Below, in pieces: positions 54,692 to 63,850 of a stretch of 64,000 nt of DNA. Source of the stretch: Thermovirga sp. Its GTDB lineage: Bacteria; Synergistota; Synergistia; Synergistales; Thermovirgaceae. The position numbers and the translations under genes are program-made. The DNA lies in the NCBI RefSeq assembly GCF_017656375.1, contig NZ_JACDOB010000001.1:124001-188000 (forward strand), read 5' to 3'. Every line of letters starts with the position of its first letter. Within the stretch, counting starts at the first letter, position 1. A model generated the notes under the pieces. It was not told where the DNA came from. It worked only from the letters and a program-made list of their open reading frames with translations, and made no database searches.

Positions 54692-54697
54692 GAAATC

Positions 54698-54725
54698 AAA
54701 GCGGGAGATATTTCTCCCGCTTTTT
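54698..54725 (+). terminator. Terminator after tRNA-Pro
   Basis: GCGGGAGA / TCTCCCGC (54701-54708 and 54713-54720) with a 4-nt loop, followed by TTTTTG. It ends the tRNA-Pro unit and probably also por read-through; rsmA begins 42 nt later and needs read-through or its own promoter (an AT-rich TATAAA lies at about 54750). Confidence 0.92.
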
Positions 54726-54766
54726 GTTTATGAACCAGCAAAACTAAAATATAAAGAAGGACGCAG

Positions 54767-55588
54767 GTGCAACAAACAAGCATGTGGGAACATAAAGCAA
54801 ACACTAATATAGGTCAAAATTTTCTGATTGATAAAAATATCGTTCAAGCCATATGCGAGGCCTCTGATATAGAATCAAAAGATACTATATTGGAGATAGG
54901 CCCTGGGAAGGGCATTTTGACTTTAGCTCTCGCAAGCTCTACGGCTAAACAAATATACGCTATAGAAATTGACGAAAGGCTAAAAGACTTTCTTATACCA
55001 TTGGAGCAACAATATAACCACCTAAGAATCTTCTGGCAAGACGCGCTGAAATTCGATTATAATGATACTAAGCGAATGTGCCCATACCCTAACAAACTTA
55101 TAGCCAATATCCCCTATCATATAACGACTCCTCTAATCTGGAAATTACTGGAGGAAGCGGCACCAAACGGATTGAATTTTATGATTCTAATGATTCAGAA
55201 AGAAGTAGCAGAACGATTGACAGCTAACATTAGCAGCAAGGAACGTTGCCCTCTAGGTATAACTTTAGAAAAGATGGGACAAGTTAAAATCCTACGAAAA
55301 GTATCTCCAAACGTATTTAGGCCTAAACCCAAAGTAGATTCTGTGATAATAAAAATAGAGCTTGTAGAACAGGATTTTCTTCCTAAAAACCCGTCATGGA
55401 AAAATCTACTAAAAGCTGCTTTCCACAAAAGACGAAAAACACTCCTAAATAACCTTATTTCTTCTAATTTATTGAAAAAAGAGGAAGTCTTAGCATTGAT
55501 AAAAGAACTTAATATGAAACCCACCATTAGAGCTGAGGAACTTTCACTTTCTCAATGGTTATCTCTATACGAAAAGGCACGAAGATAG
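54767..55588 (+). CDS. rsmA: 16S rRNA dimethyladenosine transferase
   Basis: KsgA-type enzyme that dimethylates A1518 and A1519. GQNFLIDKNIVQAI is near the N-terminus, LEIGPGKGILTLAL is the SAM motif and NIPYHITTPLI the catalytic motif IV. The length is 273. It starts with GTG, with GAAGG six bases upstream. Its stop lies in a GGCACGA/TCGTGCC inverted repeat (55574-55613) that may serve as a weak terminator. Confidence 0.95.
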   Translation: MQQTSMWEHKANTNIGQNFLIDKNIVQAICEASDIESKDTILEIGPGKGILTLALASSTAKQIYAIEIDERLKDFLIPLEQQYNHLRIFWQDALKFDYNDTKRMCPYPNKLIANIPYHITTPLIWKLLEEAAPNGLNFMILMIQKEVAERLTANISSKERCPLGITLEKMGQVKILRKVSPNVFRPKPKVDSVIIKIELVEQDFLPKNPSWKNLLKAAFHKRRKTLLNNLISSNLLKKEEVLALIKELNMKPTIRAEELSLSQWLSLYEKARR

Positions 55589-55654
55589 CACCCCTCTGCT
55601 TTCCTCGTGCCTTCATTCGACTGCTAACCAATTACAAGCTAGTTATTATAAATG

Positions 55655-55930
55655 CTATTGAACCTTATCTTTCAGTGCTTTGCCAGGCCTAAAAGCAGGT
55701 ACCTTCTTGCTCGGTATTTCTATAACCTTCGAAGGATCCTGAGGATTGCGTCCCGTCCTGGCAGCCCTAGTCCTAACCTCAAAAGTTCCAAATCCTACGA
55801 GTTGAACTTTGTCACCTTTGGCAAGAGCATCTCCTATTGTTTCAAAAATGGCGTTTACCGCTTCTGCAGCCTGTTTCTTGCTTATTCCAGCGCCTTTAGC
55901 CACCGCACTAACCAGTTCCATTTTTGTCAC
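55655..55930 (-). CDS. hup: DNA-binding protein HU
   Basis: Histone-like nucleoid protein. The opening MTKMELVSAVAKGAGISKKQ and the DNA-binding arm GFGTFEVRTRAARTGRNPQ are diagnostic. A GTG start at 55930 gives 91 residues, the usual size, with GGGGAG upstream; the ATG of the longest frame is unlikely. It converges with rsmA. Confidence 0.95.
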   Translation of the reverse strand: MTKMELVSAVAKGAGISKKQAAEAVNAIFETIGDALAKGDKVQLVGFGTFEVRTRAARTGRNPQDPSKVIEIPSKKVPAFRPGKALKDKVQ

Positions 55931-56022
55931 TCTTAGCCACTCCCCTCGAATTTTGTATAAAACCATTTAACTACCATTTATTATTAACACTACAGCCCAA
56001 TAACGTCAAGTTATCAGCCATT

Positions 56023-57342
56023 TTATCCCTTCTTCCAAACAACTCTCAAAGGGCTCCCTTCAAAATCGTCCATTTTTCTTAAAATATTAATGATATGTCT
56101 AGCGAAGGATTGATTAACTATGCCGGGGTCGTTAACAAAAAAACAAAACTTTGGCGGCTTCACGCCCACTTGCTTGCATTTACGAATCTCAAGTTTCCTC
56201 CCCTTTGAATTGCTGGGCAGTCGCTCGAAAGCCAACAAATCATGAACCAAAGTAAACAACTTTTCTTCGCTTAGGACTCTTTCTCTGTTTTTCTTAACCT
56301 TTAATACTAATTCTGGCAACTTAGATATACCCCTACCGGTCCTTGCTGAGGTAAACAGAATAGGAGCGAAATTACAAAAAGCCATTTCTTCCCGGATTTT
56401 TCTTTTTACTATATCCCCTATTTTTTCATCCTTTGGTATTTTATCCCACTTGTTAACGACTAAAATGAGCCCCTTACCTCTTTCTATAACATGATTGGCT
56501 ATTTTTTTGTCCTGGTCAGTACATATAGCCGAATCTTCCATTATCAACACAGCTACATCACATCTATCAACAGCTTGCAACGTGCGAACCATAGAATAAA
56601 ATTCAATGCTACCATCCATTCGCGATTTCCGTCGTAACCCAGCAGTATCTATGACCCTAAAATTAATACCATTAATCTCAACTAAAGTATCCACAGAATC
56701 CCTGGTAGTACCAGGAATGTCACTAACTAGAGATCTTTTTTCCTTCGACAAATAGTTTAAAAGGCTTGATTTTCCAACGTTGGGTCTTCCTACTAATGCC
56801 AGATTGATTACACTATCATCCTCCTCTTCCCTCCCTTGTTGTACTTCAGTGGGAAGAAATTCCCACACTCTATCCATCAGTTCATCTATATTTCTCCCAT
56901 GCTCAGCACTAACACCTATAACATTGTCAAATCCCAAGGTGTAAAGCTCATGTATTCTATCTTCATGAACCACATCGTCTACCTTATTGCCTACAACGAT
57001 GATCGGTTTTTTCGTTTTTCGCATTTCCAAGGCTATTTCTTCATCCAAAGGAGTAACTCCTACCTTCGTGTCTATTACCAATAGCAACACATCACTCTCA
57101 TCTATAGCGTATTTAACTTGCTCGTGAATAGAATTATCAAAATCTTTCCCAGTTTTCGACAAGCCACCTGTATCTACAATATAAAACGACCGTCCCTTCC
57201 ACTCCACTTCAGTATAAATCCTGTCTCTAGTTACACCAGGTTGGTCATCAACTATTGCATGTCTACGTCCCACCATCCGGTTAAATAATGAAGATTTGCC
57301 CACATTGGGCCTCCCCACTATAGTTACTATAGCCACTTCCAT
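56023..57342 (-). CDS. der: Ribosome-associated double GTPase Der (EngA)
   Basis: 50S assembly factor with two GTPase domains and a C-terminal KH-like domain. GRPNVGKSSLFN and GRPNVGKSSLLN are the two P-loops (about 9-20 and 185-196), with DTGGL and DTAGL as G3 and NKVD and NKWD as G4. The length is 439. The start may also be the GTG three codons on (MAIVTIVGRPN). It follows priA by 13 nt. Confidence 0.96.
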   Translation of the reverse strand: MEVAIVTIVGRPNVGKSSLFNRMVGRRHAIVDDQPGVTRDRIYTEVEWKGRSFYIVDTGGLSKTGKDFDNSIHEQVKYAIDESDVLLLVIDTKVGVTPLDEEIALEMRKTKKPIIVVGNKVDDVVHEDRIHELYTLGFDNVIGVSAEHGRNIDELMDRVWEFLPTEVQQGREEEDDSVINLALVGRPNVGKSSLLNYLSKEKRSLVSDIPGTTRDSVDTLVEINGINFRVIDTAGLRRKSRMDGSIEFYSMVRTLQAVDRCDVAVLIMEDSAICTDQDKKIANHVIERGKGLILVVNKWDKIPKDEKIGDIVKRKIREEMAFCNFAPILFTSARTGRGISKLPELVLKVKKNRERVLSEEKLFTLVHDLLAFERLPSNSKGRKLEIRKCKQVGVKPPKFCFFVNDPGIVNQSFARHIINILRKMDDFEGSPLRVVWKKG

Positions 57343-57355
57343 CACCCGCTTTCCA

Positions 57356-59173
57356 TTAATCCATCCATATTCTTATTTGAGGATATCCCTTTCTAGATCT
57401 GGAAACGTGAAAAAAAGGTCCCAGTACTTGCCTAAGTTTTTCCAAAGCAGATTCTTTATCTATCTTAATCCAAAACATCCTTGATTCAGGCTCTGGATCC
57501 ATACACTCAAATCTTTGCCTCCTAACCACATCAAGTAGCTCCTTTTTAAGAGAAATCTTTCCACTTGCCTCCACCAGATATATCCAAGGAGGCAACTCCA
57601 GATCCATCCGTTCTTCTAACTCACTCTTCCAGAAAACATCCCAGCCCGCTTTTAAACCCTTTTGCCAACCAACACCTGGCCTTTTGCTTTGTAGAATTAC
57701 CGTTCTTTCATCAACATTCCTTCCGCACCATAAAGAATCCCACACCATTTTTATTGCTCTAAAGCGAGCGTCATACACGGGTCTTGCTGTTTCTGTATCT
57801 GCATCTAGCCAACATATTAACGAGACAGTAATTTCATCGCAAATAGCCAAGACCTTTCTTGACCCCGCTACTATTCCTCCACTCTTCTTTAGATTAGATA
57901 TAATTTTCTTTAATGAAGATTTTTCTTTCTCTACTCCTCCGTGCCACAAATGAATTTTCTCTGGAAACCCTATAAGAGATTTAGCAATTTCCACAGACGC
58001 CTCTACTCCTGGTCTCTCGCCCATCATCATTGGTGCTCCACACCTAGGGCAATAAATGGGTTTCTCTTCCTTTTCTTTACAAAAGGGGCATACTAGGGCT
58101 GATTTTGACTCTTCCCATCTTAAAGGTGTGTTACACCTTTTACATAAAGGTTTATAGTCACATTCGCTACATAAAATGGCATTAGCATATCCCAATCTAT
58201 CAAGAATCCATAAGGTTACACCCATTCCATTAACTACTTCTTGTGTTTTTCGCAATATAACATCACTAATGGCCAATGGAGATGTAACTCCTTGTATAGT
58301 GAACATTCTGGCTCTTTTTTTATCCACCATAATAAGTCTATCGGAGGGATTTTGTGAACAAACAGGCTTTGCGAATTTATATACTCTGGAAGATGGGAAA
58401 GTGCCACCTAAAATCAGCTCAGCTCCTGATGTTTGTGATCTTATGCCTGCAAAAGTTCTAATATGAACATAAGGGTACCTTGCACTCATATAAACTGGGT
58501 TGCTTTCGTCATCAACTATTATCCTTTTAATATCCGGAAAAGGTAAGAATACGGCGGGCCCTGTACCTACGGCAAATTTAATCTTACCTTGCCTTATTTG
58601 TTCCCATTTCTCCCATTTTTTCTTACTGGTGCTTGTAAGCCATAAAATTCCTTTTTCTTTAAGTTCCTCCGGAAGGCCCTCCCAAAAAAGCTCTGCTTTC
58701 CGCCTTTCTGGGAAAATCACAATAGAATGTAAGTTCTCGCACTGCAGTTTTTCATAATACAGTCGTTTCCTTTTCTCCTCTGGAAGTTCATAACAAAAAT
58801 TCACATTTCCACTTCTTGGTCTTGCCTTTTCGAAACAGGTTTCCTTAACGCCTTCTCCTTTTAAATACTGGGGAGGAAAAGCAACCTTCAATAACTCTCC
58901 TGGACCACAACAAAAAAACTTCCCTGCCCGGATTATAGAATCTAAAAGTTCTTCTGGGACAGAAGGACTTTTATCAATGGTGTTATATATTTCTTTGATC
59001 TCAATTTTTTCTAAGCATAGATTCGAATCGTTCTTTCCTAAAACGATACCTATTCGTTGGCCGTTCCCCACAGGGATTGATACTCTCTGACCTTTTTTTA
59101 GCCCAGGTAATCCTTTATATGTAAGGGGATGCCACCATGGAGAAGGTAAAATAACATCATAAAGAACTTCCAT
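57356..59173 (-). CDS. priA: Primosomal protein PriA with degenerate helicase motifs
   Basis: PriA normally reloads the replisome at stalled forks through a DNA-dependent ATPase/helicase. The N-terminal domain (VLYDVILPSPWWHPLTYKG) and the complete eight-cysteine zinc region (about 335-378) are present. The Walker A GxTGSGKT is absent, Walker B reads RIIVDDES (about 217-224) in place of DEEH, and the motif VI QVaGRAGR region is lost (FRAIKMVWDSLWCG). The protein has 605 residues against the usual ~730. The reading frame is intact and the C-terminal DLELPPW is conserved, so it is probably functional without ATPase activity. The start overlaps the coaBC stop as TAATG. Confidence 0.88.
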   Translation of the reverse strand: MEVLYDVILPSPWWHPLTYKGLPGLKKGQRVSIPVGNGQRIGIVLGKNDSNLCLEKIEIKEIYNTIDKSPSVPEELLDSIIRAGKFFCCGPGELLKVAFPPQYLKGEGVKETCFEKARPRSGNVNFCYELPEEKRKRLYYEKLQCENLHSIVIFPERRKAELFWEGLPEELKEKGILWLTSTSKKKWEKWEQIRQGKIKFAVGTGPAVFLPFPDIKRIIVDDESNPVYMSARYPYVHIRTFAGIRSQTSGAELILGGTFPSSRVYKFAKPVCSQNPSDRLIMVDKKRARMFTIQGVTSPLAISDVILRKTQEVVNGMGVTLWILDRLGYANAILCSECDYKPLCKRCNTPLRWEESKSALVCPFCKEKEEKPIYCPRCGAPMMMGERPGVEASVEIAKSLIGFPEKIHLWHGGVEKEKSSLKKIISNLKKSGGIVAGSRKVLAICDEITVSLICWLDADTETARPVYDARFRAIKMVWDSLWCGRNVDERTVILQSKRPGVGWQKGLKAGWDVFWKSELEERMDLELPPWIYLVEASGKISLKKELLDVVRRQRFECMDPEPESRMFWIKIDKESALEKLRQVLGPFFHVSRSRKGYPQIRIWMD

Positions 59174-60399
59174 TACTTTACACTGAGGAATTTGTCCCGT
59201 ATTACGTCCCATATCTTCTCTGCCACAATATCTTTGGAACCTGAAATTTCCGATAAAACGCCCTCTTTTGATAATAAAGTAACCGTATTGCTGTCAGAGC
59301 GGAATCCAGCGTTCGGCGCAGTAACATCATTAATAACAATCATGTCCAAGTTCTTGTTTTGTAGCTTTTTCTTGGCATTCTCAACAGGTTCATTGGTTTC
59401 AGCTGCAAATCCTATAATCAACTGCCCTGATTTTTTCCTCTTTCCTAGTTCAGCAGCTATATCTTTATTTGATATTAACTCAATAGTAAGCTTGTCTTTA
59501 CCTTCTCTCTTCATTTTTTGATGCTGCTTTTCTTTTACTCTATAATCCCCAACCGCAGCAGCCTTTACAATTATGTCAACATTCTTAGCATTATTCATTA
59601 CTACTTCATACATCTCTTCTGCAGATATGATAGGAACAACATTGACCCCATAGGGGTAAGGCTCCGATACGGGTCCAGATACCACAGTTACATCCGCTCC
59701 TCTATACCAAGCCTCTTTGGCAATAGCAAATCCCATTTTGCCTGAACTCGGATTTCCTATATATCGTACGGGATCAATGTATTCATAAGTCGGCCCTGCA
59801 GTTACCAATACTTTTTTACCCAACAAGTCCTTTACAGGGCATACTGCTCGCAATATTTCGTCCACCACGATATTTAACGAAGGTAATCTTCCCTTCCCTT
59901 CATATCCACATGCCAATTTGCCTTTTTCGGGTTCTACTACAATATAGCCTAGATCTCTGCACAACTGAACGTTCCTCTGAGTAGCCTTATTTTCCCACAT
60001 GTTCGAGTTCATCGAGGGAAAAATTACTACAGGACACTTGGAAGCAAGCACTGTAGCAGAAACAAGGGTTGACCCATCACCATGAGCGAGCTTATGCAGC
60101 GTTGAAGCAGAACATGGTGCAATGACAATTACATCTGCAATATCGGAAAGGGATATGTGAGGGATTTTCCAGCCTCTTTCGTCAGAAAGAAAATCCTTTT
60201 CCAAGAATACCTTGTTCCCAGAAATTACAGAAAACGTTAGAGGCGCCACAAATCTTTCTGCGCCCTCTGTCATCATAACATTTACTTTCCATTCTCTCTT
60301 TACAAACTCTCTAATTATATCCGCTGTCTTATAGGCTGCAATGGCTCCTGTAATTCCCAAGACTAAGGTCTTTTTCCCTTTCCAAGTAGATGTATTCAT
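59173..60399 (-). CDS. coaBC: Bifunctional PPC decarboxylase / phosphopantothenate-cysteine ligase
   Basis: Two successive steps of coenzyme A synthesis. The flavoprotein CoaC half has GITGAIAAYK, KIPHISLSD with the catalytic His, and KLACGYEGKGR with the Cys. The CoaB half has AGPTYEYIDPVRYIGNPSSGKMG and NDVTAPNAGFRSDSN. The ATG at 60399 (408 residues) has GGAGGG six bases upstream. Confidence 0.95.
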   Translation of the reverse strand: MNTSTWKGKKTLVLGITGAIAAYKTADIIREFVKREWKVNVMMTEGAERFVAPLTFSVISGNKVFLEKDFLSDERGWKIPHISLSDIADVIVIAPCSASTLHKLAHGDGSTLVSATVLASKCPVVIFPSMNSNMWENKATQRNVQLCRDLGYIVVEPEKGKLACGYEGKGRLPSLNIVVDEILRAVCPVKDLLGKKVLVTAGPTYEYIDPVRYIGNPSSGKMGFAIAKEAWYRGADVTVVSGPVSEPYPYGVNVVPIISAEEMYEVVMNNAKNVDIIVKAAAVGDYRVKEKQHQKMKREGKDKLTIELISNKDIAAELGKRKKSGQLIIGFAAETNEPVENAKKKLQNKNLDMIVINDVTAPNAGFRSDSNTVTLLSKEGVLSEISGSKDIVAEKIWDVIRDKFLSVK

Positions 60400-60447
60400 T
60401 AAACACCCTCCGCTTCCAGTCAAACGCTCCAACCTAGTTCATTTTTG

Positions 60448-60660
60448 CTATTCTTTTTCTTCCTTTTTAGAAACTGAGATTTTATAATCCAGCTTTCCCT
60501 CAAGAAATTCATCCAAAGCCAATAAAACAGGGTTTGCCCATCCCGCTTCAAAAAGCCTTGCACCCTTATCCTCGCTTATTCGTCTTGCCCTTTTAGCTAC
60601 AATCATGGCTGCTAAGTATTTATTTATTTCTTTGCCTTCGCTGTCTTTTTGAAAAAGCAT
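60448..60660 (-). CDS. rpoZ: RNA polymerase omega subunit
   Basis: A small protein of 70 residues with the omega signature INKYLAAMIVAKRARRISE and the KPVLLALDEFLEGKL-like segment (here NPVLLALDEFLEGKLDY). It stands between gmk and coaBC, the conserved position of rpoZ. Confidence 0.9.
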   Translation of the reverse strand: MLFQKDSEGKEINKYLAAMIVAKRARRISEDKGARLFEAGWANPVLLALDEFLEGKLDYKISVSKKEEKE

Positions 60661-60679
60661 AATCTGTATTTCCCCCCAA

Positions 60680-61270
60680 TCAACATCTATTATTTTCTGG
60701 CTTTTTTGTTTTTACATCTTTAAAAATTTGCTCCAATTCTTTTACAGCACTTTCTAAGTCGTCGTTAACGACTATAAAATCATATCTCTTTGATTCTAAA
60801 ATTTCCCTCTTCGCGTTTCTTATTCTCTCTTCCAGCTCCCTATCACTTTCAGTTCCCCTTCGGTCTAAGCGTCTAACAAGCTCTTCCTCACTTGGAGGCA
60901 TTATAAAAACAAGGATCGCTTCTGGCATTTTATTTTTTACCTGAAGGGCTCCCTGAACATCTATTTCAAGTACCACATCATGCCCTTCATCCAGCAGTTT
61001 ACGCACATCTGATTCTAAAGTTCCATAATAGTTACCATGAACCTTAGCCCACTCTAAAAATTTATTTTCTTCCACATAACTCATGAAAGTTTCCAAGTTT
61101 ATGAATTTGTAATCTACTCCGTCTTGTTCACCCGCTCGCGGTTGTCTTGTAGTACAAGAAACGGAATATGTCAATCCCTCAATACGTTTAAAAAGCTCTT
61201 TCCGAAGGGTTCCCTTTCCTACTCCGCTAGGACCTGAAATAACGAAAAGAATTCCTTTTTCATTCGGCAT
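60680..61270 (-). CDS. gmk: Guanylate kinase
   Basis: Phosphorylates GMP. The P-loop is [31 protein letters not shown] and EVDVQGA-type (here [11 protein letters not shown]) motifs follow, with RRGTESD in the lid. The ATG at 61270 (196 residues) has GAAGGG seven bases upstream and overlaps remA by 11 nt. Confidence 0.96.
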   Translation of the reverse strand: MPNEKGILFVISGPSGVGKGTLRKELFKRIEGLTYSVSCTTRQPRAGEQDGVDYKFINLETFMSYVEENKFLEWAKVHGNYYGTLESDVRKLLDEGHDVVLEIDVQGALQVKNKMPEAILVFIMPPSEEELVRRLDRRGTESDRELEERIRNAKREILESKRYDFIVVNDDLESAVKELEQIFKDVKTKKPENNRC

Positions 61271-61520
61271 CGTCTTTCCCTTCTCCTTCAAAACGCATGG
61301 TTATAGTCTCAGGTTGAAGAGCCGACAACACAACATGGTTGCTATCAGTTATTATGATTGCTCTCGTCTTCCGGCCCTCAGTAGCATCTATTAATCTTCC
61401 CTGGGATCTAGCCTCATCCTTCAGCCTTCTTATGGGAGCCGAATTAGGATGAATTATTGAAACAATCCTCTCAGCAACTACCATATTTCCAAAGCCGATA
61501 TGTAATAATTTATTCTTCAA
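61260..61520 (-). CDS. remA: RemA/DUF370 family DNA-binding regulator
   Basis: In Bacillus RemA forms ring-shaped DNA-binding oligomers that activate matrix and osmoprotection genes. [44 protein letters not shown] and [19 protein letters not shown] are diagnostic. The 86 residues match. It is located between yicC and gmk as in Firmicutes. Its targets here are unknown. Confidence 0.92.
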   Translation of the reverse strand: MKNKLLHIGFGNMVVAERIVSIIHPNSAPIRRLKDEARSQGRLIDATEGRKTRAIIITDSNHVVLSALQPETITMRFEGEGKDDAE

Positions 61521-61526
61521 AACCCA

Positions 61527-62417
61527 TCACTCCACATTTTGTATTTGCTCTCGCATGCTCTCAATGGAAGCCTTGGCTTCAACTATTTCCCACCTTATAT
61601 TTGAATCGCACACCTTAGATCCAATCGTATTAATTTCCCTATTTATTTCCTGCAATAGAAAATCTATTTTTTTGCCTGAGACATAACTCTCTCCACGTAA
61701 TAATTCTTTAAACTTTTTCATGTGGCTGTCTAACCGGGCTAATTCTTCTGAAATATCCCATTTATCGCTAATGATAACTATCTCCTGAATTATTCTAGAC
61801 TCTTCAAGTTCCACTCCTTGTTGAGACAGAATGGTTTCTATCCTATCTTTGAAATTAGCAATGGCATTATCCCTTACGGCATTCCACGTTGCTGCAATGC
61901 TAGTCAGTCTTTCTTCTAGCTTCCCTAAATGATTTAATATATCTTCTAAAAGATGGGTCCCTTCCGTTTCCCTCATCTCATTCCAGTTTACTAAAGCCAG
62001 CTCTACTTGCTCTACCAACGCCAGGGCTACTTCATCAAGTATTGTTTCTTTGTTCTCTATTGGTTGTTCCAAAACACCAGGAAGCGTCAAAAGATGCTCC
62101 AATTTTATTTCATGCCCTAAAGATAGATCTTCCGCTATTTGAACAAGATTTCTCACGTATTCTTCCAATACTATTCTATTAACCTTTGGGACCTTGTATT
62201 GTTCAGACCAACGAACATCTAACCTTACCAGTATTTTCCCTCTACTAGATTTAGATTTAATTATTGAGTTAAGTTGAGGTTCTAATCTAGCCAACTCTTT
62301 AGGTAAACGAATGGAAATTTCGCTATATCTATGATTCACGCTTGAAATCTCAACTACAACCGTGCCCCATTCATAATCTTTCTCGGATCTTCCAAAACCT
62401 GTCATACTTCGAAACAA
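61527..62417 (-). CDS. yicC: YicC family endoribonuclease
   Basis: The opening MFRSMTGFGRSE and the C-terminal DFLLQEINREINTIGSK are signatures of YicC/YloC proteins, which have been shown in some bacteria to be RNases. The length of 296 is normal. The start is TTG with GGGGAG six bases upstream. Only 6 nt separate it from remA. Confidence 0.92.
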   Translation of the reverse strand: MFRSMTGFGRSEKDYEWGTVVVEISSVNHRYSEISIRLPKELARLEPQLNSIIKSKSSRGKILVRLDVRWSEQYKVPKVNRIVLEEYVRNLVQIAEDLSLGHEIKLEHLLTLPGVLEQPIENKETILDEVALALVEQVELALVNWNEMRETEGTHLLEDILNHLGKLEERLTSIAATWNAVRDNAIANFKDRIETILSQQGVELEESRIIQEIVIISDKWDISEELARLDSHMKKFKELLRGESYVSGKKIDFLLQEINREINTIGSKVCDSNIRWEIVEAKASIESMREQIQNVE

Positions 62418-62490
62418 GAATATCTCCCCTTCCAGCTAAAAGCCACACACTCACGTTTCCCCTAATATTTGCTATTTACATACATTACAC

Positions 62491-63141
62491 TCAGTAGTTT
62501 TCTACTTCTTCTCTCAGCGCTGAAAGCCTTTTTGCAACTTCTTCTGTAATCAGCCTTCTTAATTCCTTAGAAGAAGATGATTTTCCCTTGAAATCTTTGG
62601 GGTCCAAGGCTTCCCCAAAATCAACTATAATTTTATAAGGCTTGAAAACCTTTGCATACTTAGGTAAAGCTTTAAAGGTTCCCTCGACCCATACCGGAAC
62701 AATCGCTGCTCCAGTTTTGGCCGACAGCATAGCTACACCTTCTTCCAAAGGTTGCAGCTTCCCATCTGAGGATCTGCTCCCTTCTGGAAAAACTAACACA
62801 CTCTCCCCAGCCTCAAGAATAGATATTAATTGTTTTAATGCAGAAGCTGCCCCCTGAACGTCTTCTCTTTTGGCTGGGATAGCACCTAGCCATTTAATCA
62901 AAGTCCCCAATAAGGGAATTTTAAACAAACTAGATTTTGCTAGATATCTAAGCCTTCTGGGATAAGCACATCCTATAATTATTGGATCCAAGTTACTACA
63001 ATGATTAGCAGCTATTATAACTGGCCCATCATTCTTAAGAGCCCGCTTTAACCCCATCACAGCCATCCTGTTATAAAAGGTAAAAATTATTCTACATAAA
63101 ATCCATGCTGACCAATATAAAAACTTATCGCTAAGACTCAT
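62491..63141 (-). CDS. plsC: 1-acyl-sn-glycerol-3-phosphate acyltransferase
   Basis: Membrane-associated acyltransferase making phosphatidate. NHCSNLDPIIIG holds the HxxxxD motif and VFPEGSRSSDGKLQP the second motif. An N-terminal hydrophobic segment (about 8-22) is present. The ATG overlaps the end of cmk by 11 nt and is preceded by GAGGAAAG. Confidence 0.93.
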   Translation of the reverse strand: MSLSDKFLYWSAWILCRIIFTFYNRMAVMGLKRALKNDGPVIIAANHCSNLDPIIIGCAYPRRLRYLAKSSLFKIPLLGTLIKWLGAIPAKREDVQGAASALKQLISILEAGESVLVFPEGSRSSDGKLQPLEEGVAMLSAKTGAAIVPVWVEGTFKALPKYAKVFKPYKIIVDFGEALDPKDFKGKSSSSKELRRLITEEVAKRLSALREEVENY

Positions 63142-63832
63142 TTGTTCTTTCCTCTGTGCGTAATAATTTTTCTGCTAGCCCTACCACTTTCTCCGCTATT
63201 TGATCTGCCGAAAAGCCAGTGCTATCTATCACAAATGCTCCATCAGGCACCCTGAGAGGGCAATTTTCCCTCTTAGTATCTTCTTCGTCCCTTTTTTTAA
63301 GCTGAGCTTCCACTTCCGCCAATGAAAGATCCCTTCCATTGGCCCTCAAATCTTTCCAGCGCCTTTTGGCCCTTTCTTTAAGCTCCGCCACAAGGTATAT
63401 TTTCAAAACCGCATTCGGGAAAACTACCGTTCCCATGTCTCTACCATCAGCAACAATGTTGCCTAATGTGCCAATTTTCCTTTGAATTTCCAGGAGTTTC
63501 CTTCTCACTGCGCCCAACTTTGCATATGCTGAAACTGTTGTTTCAATCTCAACTGTCCTTATTTCTGCTGAGACATCTCGGTCACCCAAGTATATTCTTT
63601 CATTATCAAAGAAGATTTCTACGTTTGATAATGCTTCTCTCATCTCTTCTGATTCAACAGGGGGAATTTTTCTTCCAATCAAGTATAGGGCTATTGCACG
63701 GTACAAGGCCCCTGTATCCAAATATTCATATCCTAAAATATTGGCAACTTTCTTTGCTACCGTACTTTTACCTGCTCCAGCAGGCCCATCAATAGTTATA
63801 ATCGTAAATGCTCCATTTTTTTCATTACACAT
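63131..63832 (-). CDS. cmk: Cytidylate kinase
   Basis: Phosphorylates CMP and dCMP. The P-loop is IDGPAGAGKSTVAK, YLDTGALYRAIAL follows, and VADGRDMGTVVFP and RRWKDLRANGRDLS are further signatures. The length is 233. It lies 18 nt after the partial pseudouridine synthase gene and overlaps plsC. Confidence 0.95.
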   Translation of the reverse strand: MCNEKNGAFTIITIDGPAGAGKSTVAKKVANILGYEYLDTGALYRAIALYLIGRKIPPVESEEMREALSNVEIFFDNERIYLGDRDVSAEIRTVEIETTVSAYAKLGAVRRKLLEIQRKIGTLGNIVADGRDMGTVVFPNAVLKIYLVAELKERAKRRWKDLRANGRDLSLAEVEAQLKKRDEEDTKRENCPLRVPDGAFVIDSTGFSADQIAEKVVGLAEKLLRTEERTNES

Positions 63833-63850
63833 ATTTCCCTTTCTATCCTC

